Shown: positions 9,123 to 18,337, numbered from the stretch's first letter. The stretch: 64,000 nucleotides of DNA from Chitinophaga alhagiae (GCF_003568665.1 NZ_QXMH01000003.1:655772-719771); one strand, 5' to 3'. Notes: generated from the sequence alone by a model not told the origin. Numbers and translations: made by a program.

Positions 9123-10101
9123 AGTGCTGGTAACAGGCGCCAATGGTTTCCTGGGCGCCAACCTCACGCGGGAACTGTACCGCATGGGCTACGAGGTGAA
9201 AGCCATGGTACGCCCGTCTGCCGACCTGAGAGGCATCGCAGACATTCCCTGCGAAATATTCTTTGGGCGTATTGACAAGGTGGAAGATGTATTGCAGGCC
9301 ATGGAAGGCTGCAGCATTGTGGTGCATACCGCCTGCATTACGGAGCAATGGGCCATCAGCTTTGAAGAATACGAGCGCATCAATTTCACCGGCACGCAGT
9401 ATGTGGTAGAGGCCTGCCTGCGCAGCAAGGTAGATAAACTGGTGTACGTCAGCACTGCCAACACCATTGGCCCCGGTCCCAGGGAACGGCCCGGCAACGA
9501 GCTGAACGGCTTCACGCTGTTCAATGCCAACTCCGGCTACATCAACAGCAAATACCTGGCGCAGCAATACGTGCTCGAGCAGGTGGAACGGCGCGGCCTC
9601 AACGCGGTGGTGGTCAACCCTACTTTCATGATAGGGCCGAATGACAGCAAGCCCAGTTCCGGTAAACTGCTGTTGTACGGCCTGCATAAAAAAATACTGT
9701 TCTACCCGCCGGGCGGCAAAAACTTTGTACACATCCATGACGTATGCAAGGGCATCCTCAATGCCATTCAACTGGGCAAGCAGGGAGAATGTTACCTGCT
9801 GGCCGGCGCCAACCTGAGCTACCGCGAGTTCTTTGACCTGCTGTACGCCCACACGCGAAAACCCGCGCTCATGGTGAGGATACCGCCGCTGCTGCTGAAG
9901 CTGGGCGGCCTCATCGGCAGCCTTGCTGGAAAAATTACCGGCACCACGCAAAAGCTCAACTACAGCGCCGCTTTTCTGCTGTGCCTGCAAAACTACTACA
10001 GCGGCCAGAAATCCGAACGGGAGCTGAAATTACAATACGCTCCTATAGACACGGCCATTGCCGAAGCGCTCAACTGGTTCGAGGAAAATGCCTACATTTA
10101 A
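9115..10101 (+). CDS. NAD-dependent epimerase/dehydratase, extended SDR (3beta-HSD-like)
   Basis: A 328-residue extended SDR. The Rossmann glycine motif VTGANGFLG is at residues 6-14, VSTANTIGPG at about 112-121, and the active-site pair is Y142/K146 (GYINSK). The C-terminal half carries HIHDVCKGI, as in dihydroflavonol-4-reductase or 3beta-hydroxysteroid dehydrogenase-like enzymes. Its start codon lies inside the end of the preceding SDR gene (8-nt overlap), which suggests translational coupling and consecutive steps on one substrate, perhaps a sugar nucleotide, a lipid or a hydroxy-ketone. The stop is 1 nt before my preferred start of the kinase gene. Confidence 0.88.
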   Translation: MHKVLVTGANGFLGANLTRELYRMGYEVKAMVRPSADLRGIADIPCEIFFGRIDKVEDVLQAMEGCSIVVHTACITEQWAISFEEYERINFTGTQYVVEACLRSKVDKLVYVSTANTIGPGPRERPGNELNGFTLFNANSGYINSKYLAQQYVLEQVERRGLNAVVVNPTFMIGPNDSKPSSGKLLLYGLHKKILFYPPGGKNFVHIHDVCKGILNAIQLGKQGECYLLAGANLSYREFFDLLYAHTRKPALMVRIPPLLLKLGGLIGSLAGKITGTTQKLNYSAAFLLCLQNYYSGQKSERELKLQYAPIDTAIAEALNWFEENAYI

Positions 10102-10102
10102 T

Positions 10103-11200
10103 ATGAATCAACAGCGCAAAATGGATTTTCAAAAGAATGAAAGGTTATTCTCAAGCGGCGTGTTCAAATACCTGGTGCGGATAGTCATCCTTTACATTTT
10201 CAGCACCATCTTCAAATCTTTTGACCTCAGCTTTACGGAAGCCATTGGCGTTTTTAACCTGCGCGGCCAGGTGTTCAGCCTGTTTTATGTGATATACGGC
10301 CTGCTGGCCTGGGAAGGCGCCGTGCTGCTGGCCCGGGTGGTAGAAAAAAAAGCGGCCGGCCGCAAGCCTTCGGGCAGGGTAATGATCATGGGCATAGCGC
10401 TGCTGCTGTACGGCCTGCTGGTATCTTTCCTCTACAGTTTCATATACGCCTGGTCAGACATCCTGCTGTTTGACCGTTACGAGGCCTGGGAAAGCGCCTC
10501 CGCCTTCAGCTATGACCTCAACTTCGGCACCTTCATGTTTTACCTGTTGCTGCTTACCTTTAACGGCATCATCTATTATTACAGGGGCTGGCAGGAATAC
10601 CAGTTGCAAACCGAAAGGCTGATGCGCGAGAACATACAGGCCAAGTATGACGCGCTGCGCAACCAGATAGACCCGCACTTCTTTTTCAACTCGCTGAGCG
10701 TGCTCACCAACCTGGTGTACAAAAGTCCGGATATTGCGGCGGACTACATCACGCAGCTGGCCAAAACGTACCGTTATATTCTCGACAAAAAATTTGAGAA
10801 CCTGGTGCCCATACAAGTGGAGCTAGACTTCCTGGAATCTTACCTGTTCCTGATCCGCATCCGCCACCGTGACAGTATCCGTTTCACCATGGAGCTGGAT
10901 GAAAAAGTGGTGCAGAAAGGCATGATCCCGCCCGCCACCCTGCAACTGCTGGTGGAAAATGCCATCAAGCACAACCGGTTCTCTGTGAACGATCCGCTGC
11001 TGATCACGCTGAAAAGTGAAGACAATTCCCTCACCCTCAGCAACCGTATCAATGCCCGCATATTGCCGGAGAGCGCATCTTCCGGCATCGGGCTGGAGAA
11101 CATCCGCAAACGGTATGAGCTGACCATGGGAAAAAGCATAGCCGTAGAGCAGAGCAACGATTCATTTATTGTTAAAGTACCAGTGATTTATACGCTATGA
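10103..11200 (+). CDS. Sensor histidine kinase, LytS/YpdA type (His_kinase PF06580 family)
   Basis: A 365-residue membrane kinase. The frame is open from 10058, inside the previous gene. I prefer the ATG at 10103, just after that gene's TAA; the ATG at 10121 (MDFQKNERLF) is a real alternative. Four hydrophobic segments (about 22-40, 55-78, 92-118, 140-160) form the sensor, with no large periplasmic domain. The phosphorylated histidine is H192 in LRNQIDPHFFFNSLSVL, and the ATP-binding N-box is LLVENAIKHN. This is the two-domain architecture that pairs with LytTR regulators, and such a gene follows with a 4-nt ATGA overlap. The stimulus is unknown. Co-transcription with the two dehydrogenase-type genes suggests a link to the membrane or envelope. 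Confidence 0.92.
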   Translation: MNQQRKMDFQKNERLFSSGVFKYLVRIVILYIFSTIFKSFDLSFTEAIGVFNLRGQVFSLFYVIYGLLAWEGAVLLARVVEKKAAGRKPSGRVMIMGIALLLYGLLVSFLYSFIYAWSDILLFDRYEAWESASAFSYDLNFGTFMFYLLLLTFNGIIYYYRGWQEYQLQTERLMRENIQAKYDALRNQIDPHFFFNSLSVLTNLVYKSPDIAADYITQLAKTYRYILDKKFENLVPIQVELDFLESYLFLIRIRHRDSIRFTMELDEKVVQKGMIPPATLQLLVENAIKHNRFSVNDPLLITLKSEDNSLTLSNRINARILPESASSGIGLENIRKRYELTMGKSIAVEQSNDSFIVKVPVIYTL

Positions 11201-11955
11201 AAGTGGTAATTTTTGAAGACGAAATGCATAATGCCGAGCGGCTGATACAGCTGCTGCACAAGTATGACCCGGGCATTACGGTAACGGCCATTATTGAGTC
11301 TGTGGCACAGGGGCTGGCATGGATGGAGCAGCACCAGCCGGTAGACCTGATGCTGATGGACATACAGCTTTCCGATGGCAACTGCTTTGAGCTGTTCAGC
11401 CAGCAGGAAGTGCATACGCCCATTATTTTCACCACGGCGTACGACGGTTTTGCCCTGCAGGCCTTCAAAGTGAACAGCATTGACTACCTGATGAAACCGA
11501 TAGACTTCAAAGACCTCAGTAAAGCACTGAAAAAATACGAGCAGTTCAAACCCGCGCCGCAGTACAACCTGGATATTTCACAGATAGCAGAAGCCTTTAT
11601 GCGGCGGGACCATACGCGTTTCATTGGCCGGCTCAACAACCAGCTCATTTATGTAAAGGCCAAAGAAATAGCTTACCTGCAATTCACCAAAGGCGCCACC
11701 TGGGCCACCACCTTCTCCGGGCAGCGCATGCCGCTTGACTATTCGCTAGACCAGGTGGAGAAGCTGCTGGACAAGCATGTGTTCTTCCGCATCAACCGCC
11801 AGTTCATCATACACATAGACGCTATTAAAAAGATCACGGCGTATTACAACAGCCGATTGATCCTGCAGTTGCACCCGGCTATTGAGGAAGACGTGATCAT
11901 TAGCCGGGAGCGGGTGGCGGATTTTAAAAGCTGGCTGGAGAACAGCCATGCATAA
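11197..11955 (+). CDS. LytTR-family response regulator
   Basis: A 252-residue cytoplasmic regulator. The receiver domain (about 1-120) has the acidic pocket EDE (residues 7-9), the phospho-acceptor D55 (LMLMDIQLSD), a Thr in FTTAYD and a conserved Lys in YLMKPID. The LytTR DNA-binding domain (about 145-250) shows the typical FFRINRQFIIHIDAI segment. It overlaps the kinase gene by 4 nt, so the two form a cognate pair. LytTR proteins bind imperfect direct repeats; I could not point to a specific target site here. The operon may be autoregulated, but the sequence does not show it. Confidence 0.94.
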   Translation: MKVVIFEDEMHNAERLIQLLHKYDPGITVTAIIESVAQGLAWMEQHQPVDLMLMDIQLSDGNCFELFSQQEVHTPIIFTTAYDGFALQAFKVNSIDYLMKPIDFKDLSKALKKYEQFKPAPQYNLDISQIAEAFMRRDHTRFIGRLNNQLIYVKAKEIAYLQFTKGATWATTFSGQRMPLDYSLDQVEKLLDKHVFFRINRQFIIHIDAIKKITAYYNSRLILQLHPAIEEDVIISRERVADFKSWLENSHA

Positions 11956-12033
11956 CAAAGCGGCAACCCACAAACGAGTACACAGCCTGCAGTTTTTTGA
12001 CGGCCGCTTTGTACATTGCATTAATTTACGAAC

Positions 12034-12873
12034 ATGAAACAGCAGTTATCCACGTTCCTTCTTTTCATACTTTCCGCAACCGCCGCCTTTGCGCAGCCCA
12101 AATTCAGGGCGGTGGCCTTTTTTACCGGCCGGCACGATCAGGCGCACATCAGCTTCATCCGGGAAGCCCACCCCTGGTTTGCCGCACTGGCGGCCCGGGA
12201 AGGGTTTGTGTACGATACTACCAGCAACTGGAACAATATGAACGATGCCTTCCTTTCCCGGTACCAGGTGGTCATTTTCCTGGATACGCGGCCGGACGGA
12301 GCGGCACAACGGGCGGCTTTTGAGCGGTATATGCAGCACGGCGGGGCATGGCTGGGCTTTCATTTTTCCGCCTTCGCCCTTACCCCTTCTCAGTACCCGC
12401 AGAACTGGGACTGGTACCACGAAACCTTCCTCGGCGCCGGCTCATACGGCAGCAATACCTGGCGGCCCACTGCCGCCGTGCTGCAGGTTGAGAACAAACA
12501 ACACCCTGCTACCCGCCACCTGCCGGATACGTTCCGCTCCGCGCCCAATGAATGGTACCGCTGGAGTAACGACCTCCGCCAGAACCCTGACATTGAGATA
12601 CTGCTCTCCATACACCCCGCCAGCTTTCCGCTGGGTACCGGCCCCAAACAGCATGAGATATGGCACAGCGGTTATTACCCTGTGGTGTGGAGCAACAAAA
12701 AATACCGGATGTTATACGTGAATATGGGGCATAACGATATTGACTACGAGCACAAGACCAATGCCACGCTTTCTTATACGTTCCGGAACGCTACGCAGGC
12801 AAAAATGATCAGGGATGCGCTGTTATGGCTGGGCGCCGGGCACAGAAAACCTGCGGATGACGTGACGCGGTGA
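12034..12873 (+). CDS. Secreted ThuA-domain protein
   Basis: A 279-residue protein with a cleavable signal peptide (MKQQLSTFLLFILSATAAFA). The ThuA-like, class I glutamine amidotransferase-type fold is shown by FRAVAFFTGRHDQAHISF, WLGFHFSAFA and the C-terminal PVVWSNKKYRMLYVNMGHND. ThuA proteins are linked to sugar utilisation in other bacteria, but their exact reaction is not settled. The usual nucleophile cysteine of amidotransferases is not evident. It stands 78 nt after the LytTR gene and may be separately transcribed. A second ThuA protein lies at 25219-25986. The two are clearly different in sequence, so they are not a recent duplication. Confidence 0.82.
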   Translation: MKQQLSTFLLFILSATAAFAQPKFRAVAFFTGRHDQAHISFIREAHPWFAALAAREGFVYDTTSNWNNMNDAFLSRYQVVIFLDTRPDGAAQRAAFERYMQHGGAWLGFHFSAFALTPSQYPQNWDWYHETFLGAGSYGSNTWRPTAAVLQVENKQHPATRHLPDTFRSAPNEWYRWSNDLRQNPDIEILLSIHPASFPLGTGPKQHEIWHSGYYPVVWSNKKYRMLYVNMGHNDIDYEHKTNATLSYTFRNATQAKMIRDALLWLGAGHRKPADDVTR

Positions 12874-12898
12874 CCGGCATCCTGATGGCCGCCTGTTC

Positions 12899-13201
12899 TT
12901 ATTGGGCGGGCGGTGAGCCTTCCGGCTTGCGGTCTGCATGGCCCAGGCTCTTGCCGGGGTTTACGCGGTCACGTACCTGCTGTTTCAGCTCCTTTACGTC
13001 AGGAAAATGCCCGTCCCGCTTGCGGTCAAAGATCACTTCATTATTCAGCGATACCTGGTAGCTGCCGGCTATTTCAGAAGGCCGCAGGGTAACCCCTCCC
13101 AGGTCTTCTTCAAAAGTGGTGAGCAGTTCCTGCGCCATGTAGGCCGCCCGCAGCAGCCAACCGCATTTGGGGCAATATGATATGGTGATGTCTGGTTTCA
13201 T
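12899..13201 (-). CDS. SelT/SelW/SelH-family (Rdx) thioredoxin-like protein
   Basis: A 100-residue cytoplasmic protein. The redox motif CPKC is at residues 10-13, directly after the first beta strand (ITISYCPKCGWLLRA), followed by LTTFEEDLGGVTLRPSEIAGSY and VIFDRKRDGHFPDVKELKQ. This is the SelW-like Rdx fold in which the motif is C-x-x-U or C-x-x-C; here both are cysteines, so no selenocysteine is involved. The family is thought to act in thiol redox reactions. It starts 17 nt after the rpiA stop on the same strand and is probably on the same transcript. The C-terminal tail (about 20 residues) is polar and probably unstructured. Confidence 0.85.
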   Translation of the reverse strand: MKPDITISYCPKCGWLLRAAYMAQELLTTFEEDLGGVTLRPSEIAGSYQVSLNNEVIFDRKRDGHFPDVKELKQQVRDRVNPGKSLGHADRKPEGSPPAQ

Positions 13202-13218
13202 GTTTGTAAAAATACTAT

Positions 13219-13884
13219 TCAGCTTTCAAAAATCCTCACCCCGCTGCCCTCTCCCATGATGACGCTGGAAGCGATGCCTACAAAAAGGCCATGCTCCACC
13301 ACGCCTACAATGTTGTTCAACCACCGGTCCAGTTCCGGGGCATCCTGGATCAGGCCAAAATCCGCGTCAATAATGTGATTGCCTTGTTCCGTTACGAACG
13401 GTTGCCCGTCTTTCTGCCGGAGCGCGCCCGGTACGGCCAGTTGCCGCATCACGTATGCGGCGGCATCCGGCACCACTTCTACCGGCACCCAGAACTTGCC
13501 CAATGCGGCTACGCGTTTGGAAGCATCGGTAATAATGACCACGCGGCGGGATTTGACAGCTACGATCTTTTCTTTCAGCAAAGCCCCGCCGCCGCCCTTG
13601 ACCAGGTGGAGACTTTCGGTAAACTCGTCTGCCCCGTCTATGGTAAGGTCAATGGTGCCCGCCGCACCGATGCTCAACAACGGGATACCATATTGTTCCG
13701 CCAGGGCGGCCGTTTGCGCGGAGGTGGGCACCGCCTGGACGCACAGCCCTTCCTTTACCCGGCGGCCGATGGCATGAACAGCGCAGGCAGCAGTGGAGCC
13801 CGTGCCCAGGCCAATGATCATGCCCGGTACTACCAGCTCTACCGCTGCCTGCGCAGCATTTTCTTTTTCGAGATCTGACTGCAT
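13219..13884 (-). CDS. rpiA: Ribose-5-phosphate isomerase A
   Basis: A 221-residue enzyme interconverting ribose 5-phosphate and ribulose 5-phosphate in the non-oxidative pentose phosphate pathway. The signatures are IIGLGTGSTA (phosphate loop), DLTIDGADEF (catalytic Asp region) and KGGGGALLKEKIV (catalytic Lys/Glu), with the normal RpiA length. It starts 28 nt after the stop of the heparinase-like gene and is followed at 17 nt by the SelW-like gene, so read-through from the polysaccharide lyase genes is possible. It may simply be a housekeeping gene at the end of the locus. Confidence 0.95.
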   Translation of the reverse strand: MQSDLEKENAAQAAVELVVPGMIIGLGTGSTAACAVHAIGRRVKEGLCVQAVPTSAQTAALAEQYGIPLLSIGAAGTIDLTIDGADEFTESLHLVKGGGGALLKEKIVAVKSRRVVIITDASKRVAALGKFWVPVEVVPDAAAYVMRQLAVPGALRQKDGQPFVTEQGNHIIDADFGLIQDAPELDRWLNNIVGVVEHGLFVGIASSVIMGEGSGVRIFES

Positions 13885-13912
13885 GGGAGTTTATTTCCGT
13901 AAAAATAAACTT

Positions 13913-15853
13913 TTACGGCTTAGCAGGGGCGATGGTGAACTTCACCTCTCCCGCCGCGGCCGGGTTGACCGCCTCCAGGCTAATACGGTAAATATGCTCT
14001 CCCCACTGGCGTTTAACACCCTGGTCTTCCTCATTATCCATAGCCACCTGGTCCACTTTTACCGTGAATTTTGCGGCGGGATACCGTACGTAGAAGTCCC
14101 TGTCCGCATGCACCACCAGCGTACCGGGTTGTACCACCTCTACGGGGAAGCAGGTCATCAGGTGCTGCGTATAGCCTTGCATGTTATCTATCTTGTATAC
14201 ATCTTTTACTTCTACGTTCTTTCCTTTGTTCAGCCTTACGCTGCGTTTCCACTGGCGCACGCCGGCCTGCTCCGGGTAGGAAGCCGCAATGTCCATGCTT
14301 ATTTCGCTGTAGCTTTTGCTGTTCTTATACGCTACGCCCGTGGCCTTGAACTTTGCACCGGCCTGCTGCGGCCTTCCGTTGATGGTGGGCACGTTGTGGT
14401 AGTCCGAACGGTTGAACCATATATCGTACCGCTGGCCGCTGAAGGTACGGGCGGTATAGGTACCGCTGCCGATGTCTATCAGCACGGGGTTACCGTTGTA
14501 ATACACCACGTAATTCCCTATATCGTTGTGGTTATGGCTTTCATCGTTATTCCCGCCTTTGGCGGCTACAAAAAAACCGTCTGTACGCCCGGCATGGTCA
14601 CGCGCGGCCATTACTTCCAGGTCTGGCCACCAAACATCTGCCGGCAGCGGCAATCCTTTGGCAGCACGGTCAAATTCATCCTGCATGAAAAGTGAAAAGA
14701 AGTTGCGGAAGAAATGAAAGCGGCCAATGCTGCCCTTCACGCCCTCCTGCATGTAGTACGCCCCGAATTTCATCATGTCAGGGTCTTTGATGTCTTTACC
14801 ATAACGGTATATCATGCTGGCAGACATGCCGGGTTTAGGCACGGCATCGGCAAAATTGAGGAAGTATTTTTCACTGATCTGCGCCTTGTAAATGAACTGC
14901 CCCATGTTGCGGAATTTGGGGCTGCTGTACATGTAGTCAAAAGCGTTGTTGGTGGCAAGGTTGAGCATAGACACATTGTCGTACAGAGACGCCGCGGCCG
15001 CGCCCCAGTAGCCAGGGCCTTCATCACAACCGCCGTCTGCGGGGTACGGGTTCAGGAAATTGTCCAGCACGCCCAGCAGCTTATGCACGGCCGCCGTTCT
15101 TTTAGTATTGTCCTTTTCCAGCAGCAGCACGGCATTCAGCCAGTTGGAGCAGATCCAGGGGTTCCAGTTGTTGGGGCGCCTGCCGCCGGTCTTGCTCCCC
15201 ATCCAGCCATGGTGATTGGTCATGAGCGGCACAAAAATGCGGCGGTTGGTTTCATAGTAAATGCGTTTCCTGATCTGGGGAGACACCTTATCCAGCTGCT
15301 CTCCCAGGTAATAATCCACCCAGGCCAGGAAGGTAGCGGTCTCTGCCGCAAACAGGTCTACAAAGGGGGCAGATACATCTACCAGCCCCATATGCTGCGG
15401 GCCGCGCGGCACGTGTGCGCTCACGCCCCAGAAAGACTCTTCACAAACAGACCATACACCGTTAACGATGGGGTCTATAAAGCGGCCCTTGTTCTCGAAT
15501 ATTTCCGCAAACAGCAGCGTGCCCAGCACTTCACGTTTTTTAAAACTGACGGCCTCATACTCGCTGCGGTTGCCGGTGCGCGCTATGAGCAACGATTTGG
15601 TGGCGGGGATGCCAGGCCATTCATAATTCATATACTCTTCCGCTTTGGCAATGAGGGCCTTTCCCGAGGCCTGATCAGCTTTAGCCCAGGCGGCCCTGTT
15701 CTGCAGGCGGGGAAAGGGTTCCCATTTGGCTTGCGGGGTCAGCAGCTGCCCCAGTTTCGTTACATCGTATTTTCCGCTCAACAGGTCTTTTTCCTGTGCG
15801 GCAGCCAGCAGGCTGCCGGTGATGAGCAGCAGGAACATCCATATTGTTTTCAT
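13913..15853 (-). CDS. Heparinase II/III-family polysaccharide lyase, secreted
   Basis: A 646-residue protein. I chose the ATG at 15853 because it starts a signal peptide (MKTIWMFLLLITGSLLAAAQ); the frame is open upstream to 16048. The N-terminal two-thirds is alpha-helical (alpha/alpha toroid) with NHHGWMGSKTGGRRPNNWNP and a conserved Tyr-rich region. The C-terminal third carries the heparinase II/III beta-sandwich with ESHNHNDIGNYVVYYNG and NRSDYHNVPTINGRPQ, whose His/Tyr residues take part in beta-elimination and metal binding. Such lyases cleave uronic-acid polysaccharides such as heparin-like glycosaminoglycans, alginate or related oligomers. The alginate-lyase-like gene lies 32 nt upstream, so the two probably act in sequence in the periplasm. 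The exact substrate is not decided by sequence. Confidence 0.88.
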   Translation of the reverse strand: MKTIWMFLLLITGSLLAAAQEKDLLSGKYDVTKLGQLLTPQAKWEPFPRLQNRAAWAKADQASGKALIAKAEEYMNYEWPGIPATKSLLIARTGNRSEYEAVSFKKREVLGTLLFAEIFENKGRFIDPIVNGVWSVCEESFWGVSAHVPRGPQHMGLVDVSAPFVDLFAAETATFLAWVDYYLGEQLDKVSPQIRKRIYYETNRRIFVPLMTNHHGWMGSKTGGRRPNNWNPWICSNWLNAVLLLEKDNTKRTAAVHKLLGVLDNFLNPYPADGGCDEGPGYWGAAAASLYDNVSMLNLATNNAFDYMYSSPKFRNMGQFIYKAQISEKYFLNFADAVPKPGMSASMIYRYGKDIKDPDMMKFGAYYMQEGVKGSIGRFHFFRNFFSLFMQDEFDRAAKGLPLPADVWWPDLEVMAARDHAGRTDGFFVAAKGGNNDESHNHNDIGNYVVYYNGNPVLIDIGSGTYTARTFSGQRYDIWFNRSDYHNVPTINGRPQQAGAKFKATGVAYKNSKSYSEISMDIAASYPEQAGVRQWKRSVRLNKGKNVEVKDVYKIDNMQGYTQHLMTCFPVEVVQPGTLVVHADRDFYVRYPAAKFTVKVDQVAMDNEEDQGVKRQWGEHIYRISLEAVNPAAAGEVKFTIAPAKP

Positions 15854-15885
15854 GATATCAGGATCTTTAATTGGGTTTGAAAAAG

Positions 15886-17088
15886 TCAGAACGTCCAGCC
15901 CGTGAGCTGGAGCATATACGCATCTTTTACCTGCCCGCGCTGCTGCCACAGCGGCGCCAGGTCTACACCCGGGTACTGCTGCCGCGCTACGGCCGCCAGT
16001 TCCAGGTAGGTAGAATAGTCTGCCGGTTTGATCTGTTGATGCTCCCACGGCTTTTTACCGGCGGCAAAGGGCAACATCCAGGTAAAGGCTTTCTGAATGC
16101 TTTTATGGCCGGGCGTTTCATAATGCCAGAGGTCTATGCTCACATTCTCCGCCAGCAGCGCCAATTCAAAAAAGCCTTTCAGGTTCATGGAAGAATAGCT
16201 CCATGAAAGCGTGCGCGCCAGCTCATGCGGCTGGCTCCCGTCTTCCTTCAACTGGCTTTCTATGCGGGACATGGTCCGCTCCTGCAACATCTGCCGGGCC
16301 AGTTGTGGCTGCCCGGTAAACAGGGCTATAGATACGGTTTGTACATCGTACCAGGTACCGTGGTTGTTGTGCTCGTCTGCCTCATCTTTGCCGATGGGGC
16401 TGTTGCGCATCCAGTTGAGGAAGGCGGTGTACCATGCCTGTATGGCTTTGTAATCTTCCGCGCGCAGGGCCGTGGAGTTTTTCAGGAGCTGGATGCCGTC
16501 TATCAGCTTGGCGAGGTTATGCGTATCTATCAGGCCAATGCCCCTGCCCTTTGTTCTGCCGGGAATAGCCTGGCCGTAATTGAGATGGGGGTTCATGCGT
16601 GTGGCCTCATCAATGAACCAGGTGCGGAGCAGGGCCGCGGCTTTATTGGCATATGCCGCTTTGCCGGTATAATACCAGGCCAGGCCCAGCGTCAGCACAT
16701 CCTTGCAAAGGGCGTTGTGGTATTCCGCATCGCGGATGGAAAAACGCTCCGGGTTCACCTGGCCGTCTTTCCGGATGTAGGGCAACCCGTCTGGTTTGGT
16801 AGAGTCCGGCCACCAGTAAGGGCCTACGCTCATGTAGTCATGTTTGGTGCCGCCGGGAGGCGTTTTGCTTTTGAACACTACAGAATAGGGGCCGTTCTGC
16901 AGCGCCTTGTCCGCATTCCGCAGCAAGGCCCCCAGCGCACGCTGCAGCGCGGTGTCTCCCTGCTGCAGCCGTTGCTGCGCCTGTTGCAGGGCGGCCGGTT
17001 TCAGGAGAAAGGTAGCGGGCGGGCTGTCTGCCGCCCATAGCGGTTGCCACAAAGCCGCCAATAGAAAGACTTTTAAAAGATATTTCAT
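15886..17088 (-). CDS. Alginate lyase-family protein (PF05426 type), secreted
   Basis: A 400-residue protein. The ATG at 17088 begins a signal peptide (MKYLLKVFLLAALWQPLWA); the frame is open further upstream to 17139 without signal-peptide character. The alpha/alpha-toroid alginate_lyase domain is recognised by KHDYMSVGPYWWPDSTKPDG and YIRKDGQVNPE. These are followed by NPHLNYGQAIPGRTKGRGIG and NNHGTWYDVQ, where the Asn/His/Arg/Tyr set lies in the active site of the family. The family depolymerises alginate or related mannuronate-containing polymers; some Bacteroidota members act on other uronates. It is the first gene of the minus-strand run that continues through the heparinase-like gene, rpiA and the SelW-like gene. 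It is separated from the upstream Sus operon by a strong terminator. Confidence 0.88.
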   Translation of the reverse strand: MKYLLKVFLLAALWQPLWAADSPPATFLLKPAALQQAQQRLQQGDTALQRALGALLRNADKALQNGPYSVVFKSKTPPGGTKHDYMSVGPYWWPDSTKPDGLPYIRKDGQVNPERFSIRDAEYHNALCKDVLTLGLAWYYTGKAAYANKAAALLRTWFIDEATRMNPHLNYGQAIPGRTKGRGIGLIDTHNLAKLIDGIQLLKNSTALRAEDYKAIQAWYTAFLNWMRNSPIGKDEADEHNNHGTWYDVQTVSIALFTGQPQLARQMLQERTMSRIESQLKEDGSQPHELARTLSWSYSSMNLKGFFELALLAENVSIDLWHYETPGHKSIQKAFTWMLPFAAGKKPWEHQQIKPADYSTYLELAAVARQQYPGVDLAPLWQQRGQVKDAYMLQLTGWTF

Positions 17089-17295
17089 AACGTGGTAATT
17101 TATTCTGGTACAATATAGCGTTCGTTGCGCAGTTTTCATATGCCGGATAAAGGATATTCAACTGATTTCGCATAACGGCAGGCGCCGGAGGCATAAAATA
17201 TCAGTTAGGGCGGAAGTTTGCACATGCAAGAAGAGGATACATCAAAAACAAATGAAGGGCCGGGGAACCGCTTGAACGGCATCTGTCCCAGCCCA

Positions 17296-17334
17296 AATAA
17301 AAAGAGGCTGCATCCTACTTTTGATGCAGCCTCT
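17296..17334 (-). terminator. Rho-independent terminator of the first Sus operon
   Basis: A perfect 12-bp stem (AGAGGCTGCATC pairing with GATGCAGCCTCT) closes an 8-nt loop. On the minus strand it is followed by TTTTTATTT. It sits 9 nt past the stop of the lipoprotein gene at 17343 and so ends the SusC-SusD-lipoprotein transcript before the lyase genes. Confidence 0.88.
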
Positions 17335-17342
17335 CCCCCGGC

Positions 17343-18326
17343 CTATTTCACTGTATATCTCTTGATGCTGACGGTGGCGCTCTTGCCGCTATTGCTCACC
17401 GAATTGATGAACACATAGGCCTTGTACTTCCCGTCTGCCGTTTCTACCCACAGCCCCGCATCTTCCTTGAGGTTGAGGGCCAGGTTGGCCGCGTCTTCAA
17501 AACCCTGCTGCTGGAAATCGAGGTCATCTATGAACACCCCGAACTGCAGGCGCGCCAGTTGCTGGTCCCGCAGGTTCCAGGCGCGCAACAGTTTGGTCAC
17601 CTTGTTTACGCCGGCGGGCAGCGTAACGCCCGGCAGGTATTGCGGGTCTGACCCTGGCGACAAAATAGCATGCAGGTAGTTGGCCGGCGAGCGGAACACG
17701 TATACCAGGTCTATCTTTTCCGGGTTGGCGGCAGCCTCCGCCGCGGTATACACGGCCATGTCCCCAATGGAAATATAACAAGCCGCATTGTCTACCAGCT
17801 GCAGGTCCAGCTTCATGTCCATGGTGGAAATGTTGTACGGCCCCATGGAATAAGACACCGTTTGCCCGTTGGTGGCTTTGGCGGTGAACTTGAAGTTGAC
17901 CGTTTTACCGCGCGCTTCTTCCGGCACTACATAAAAATAGCGGAGGGTGGCGGCCATGGTGTCTTTAGTGAAGCTAACGGACGTAGTATTGTCTTTATTT
18001 ACCGAAGGCGCTCCTACTTCCACGCCTACATCATCCCCGCTGGAATTGGTGTAAAAAGAGCGGTGCTCCAGGTAAGTGGCGGGCGCCCCGGCAATGGAGG
18101 CCTCTACGGTAGCAGATTCCAGCTTGCCCTTGTCCGCAGGCAACGCCATAGCATAGGCAAATTCTACTTTCTGGCCTACCAGGTTGGGCCCCAGGGAGCG
18201 TTTGATCACATCGTTGGCCAGCCCGCCGTTAGGCTCCGGTATGGCATATTCCTTGTCTTTACACGCCGCCGCAGACAGCAGTAAAGCCAAAAGCACAGCC
18301 GTATATTGATAATATTTTATTGACAT
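17343..18326 (-). CDS. Surface or periplasmic lipoprotein of the first Sus operon (DUF4466-like)
   Basis: A 327-residue lipoprotein. The signal peptide ends LLLSAAAC, and the mature N-terminus CKDKEYAI has the Lys/Asp/Glu-rich stretch that favours surface export in Bacteroidota. The segment NDVIKRSLGPNLVGQKVEFAYAMALP resembles the start of the DUF4466 domain seen in Bacteroidota glycan loci; I recall this rather than having searched it. The rest is beta-rich, and the end (GLWVETADGKYKAYVFINSV) may be a small sugar-binding fold. It is the last gene of the Sus operon and probably acts as an accessory glycan-binding protein in a SusE/F-like role. Confidence 0.7.
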   Translation of the reverse strand: MSIKYYQYTAVLLALLLSAAACKDKEYAIPEPNGGLANDVIKRSLGPNLVGQKVEFAYAMALPADKGKLESATVEASIAGAPATYLEHRSFYTNSSGDDVGVEVGAPSVNKDNTTSVSFTKDTMAATLRYFYVVPEEARGKTVNFKFTAKATNGQTVSYSMGPYNISTMDMKLDLQLVDNAACYISIGDMAVYTAAEAAANPEKIDLVYVFRSPANYLHAILSPGSDPQYLPGVTLPAGVNKVTKLLRAWNLRDQQLARLQFGVFIDDLDFQQQGFEDAANLALNLKEDAGLWVETADGKYKAYVFINSVSNSGKSATVSIKRYTVK

Positions 18327-18337
18327 GGTATTACTTT

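Noticed and set aside
13219..13884. Assigning rpiA a dedicated role in uronate breakdown
   Set aside because: It is a standard housekeeping isomerase; proximity to the lyase genes alone is not enough.
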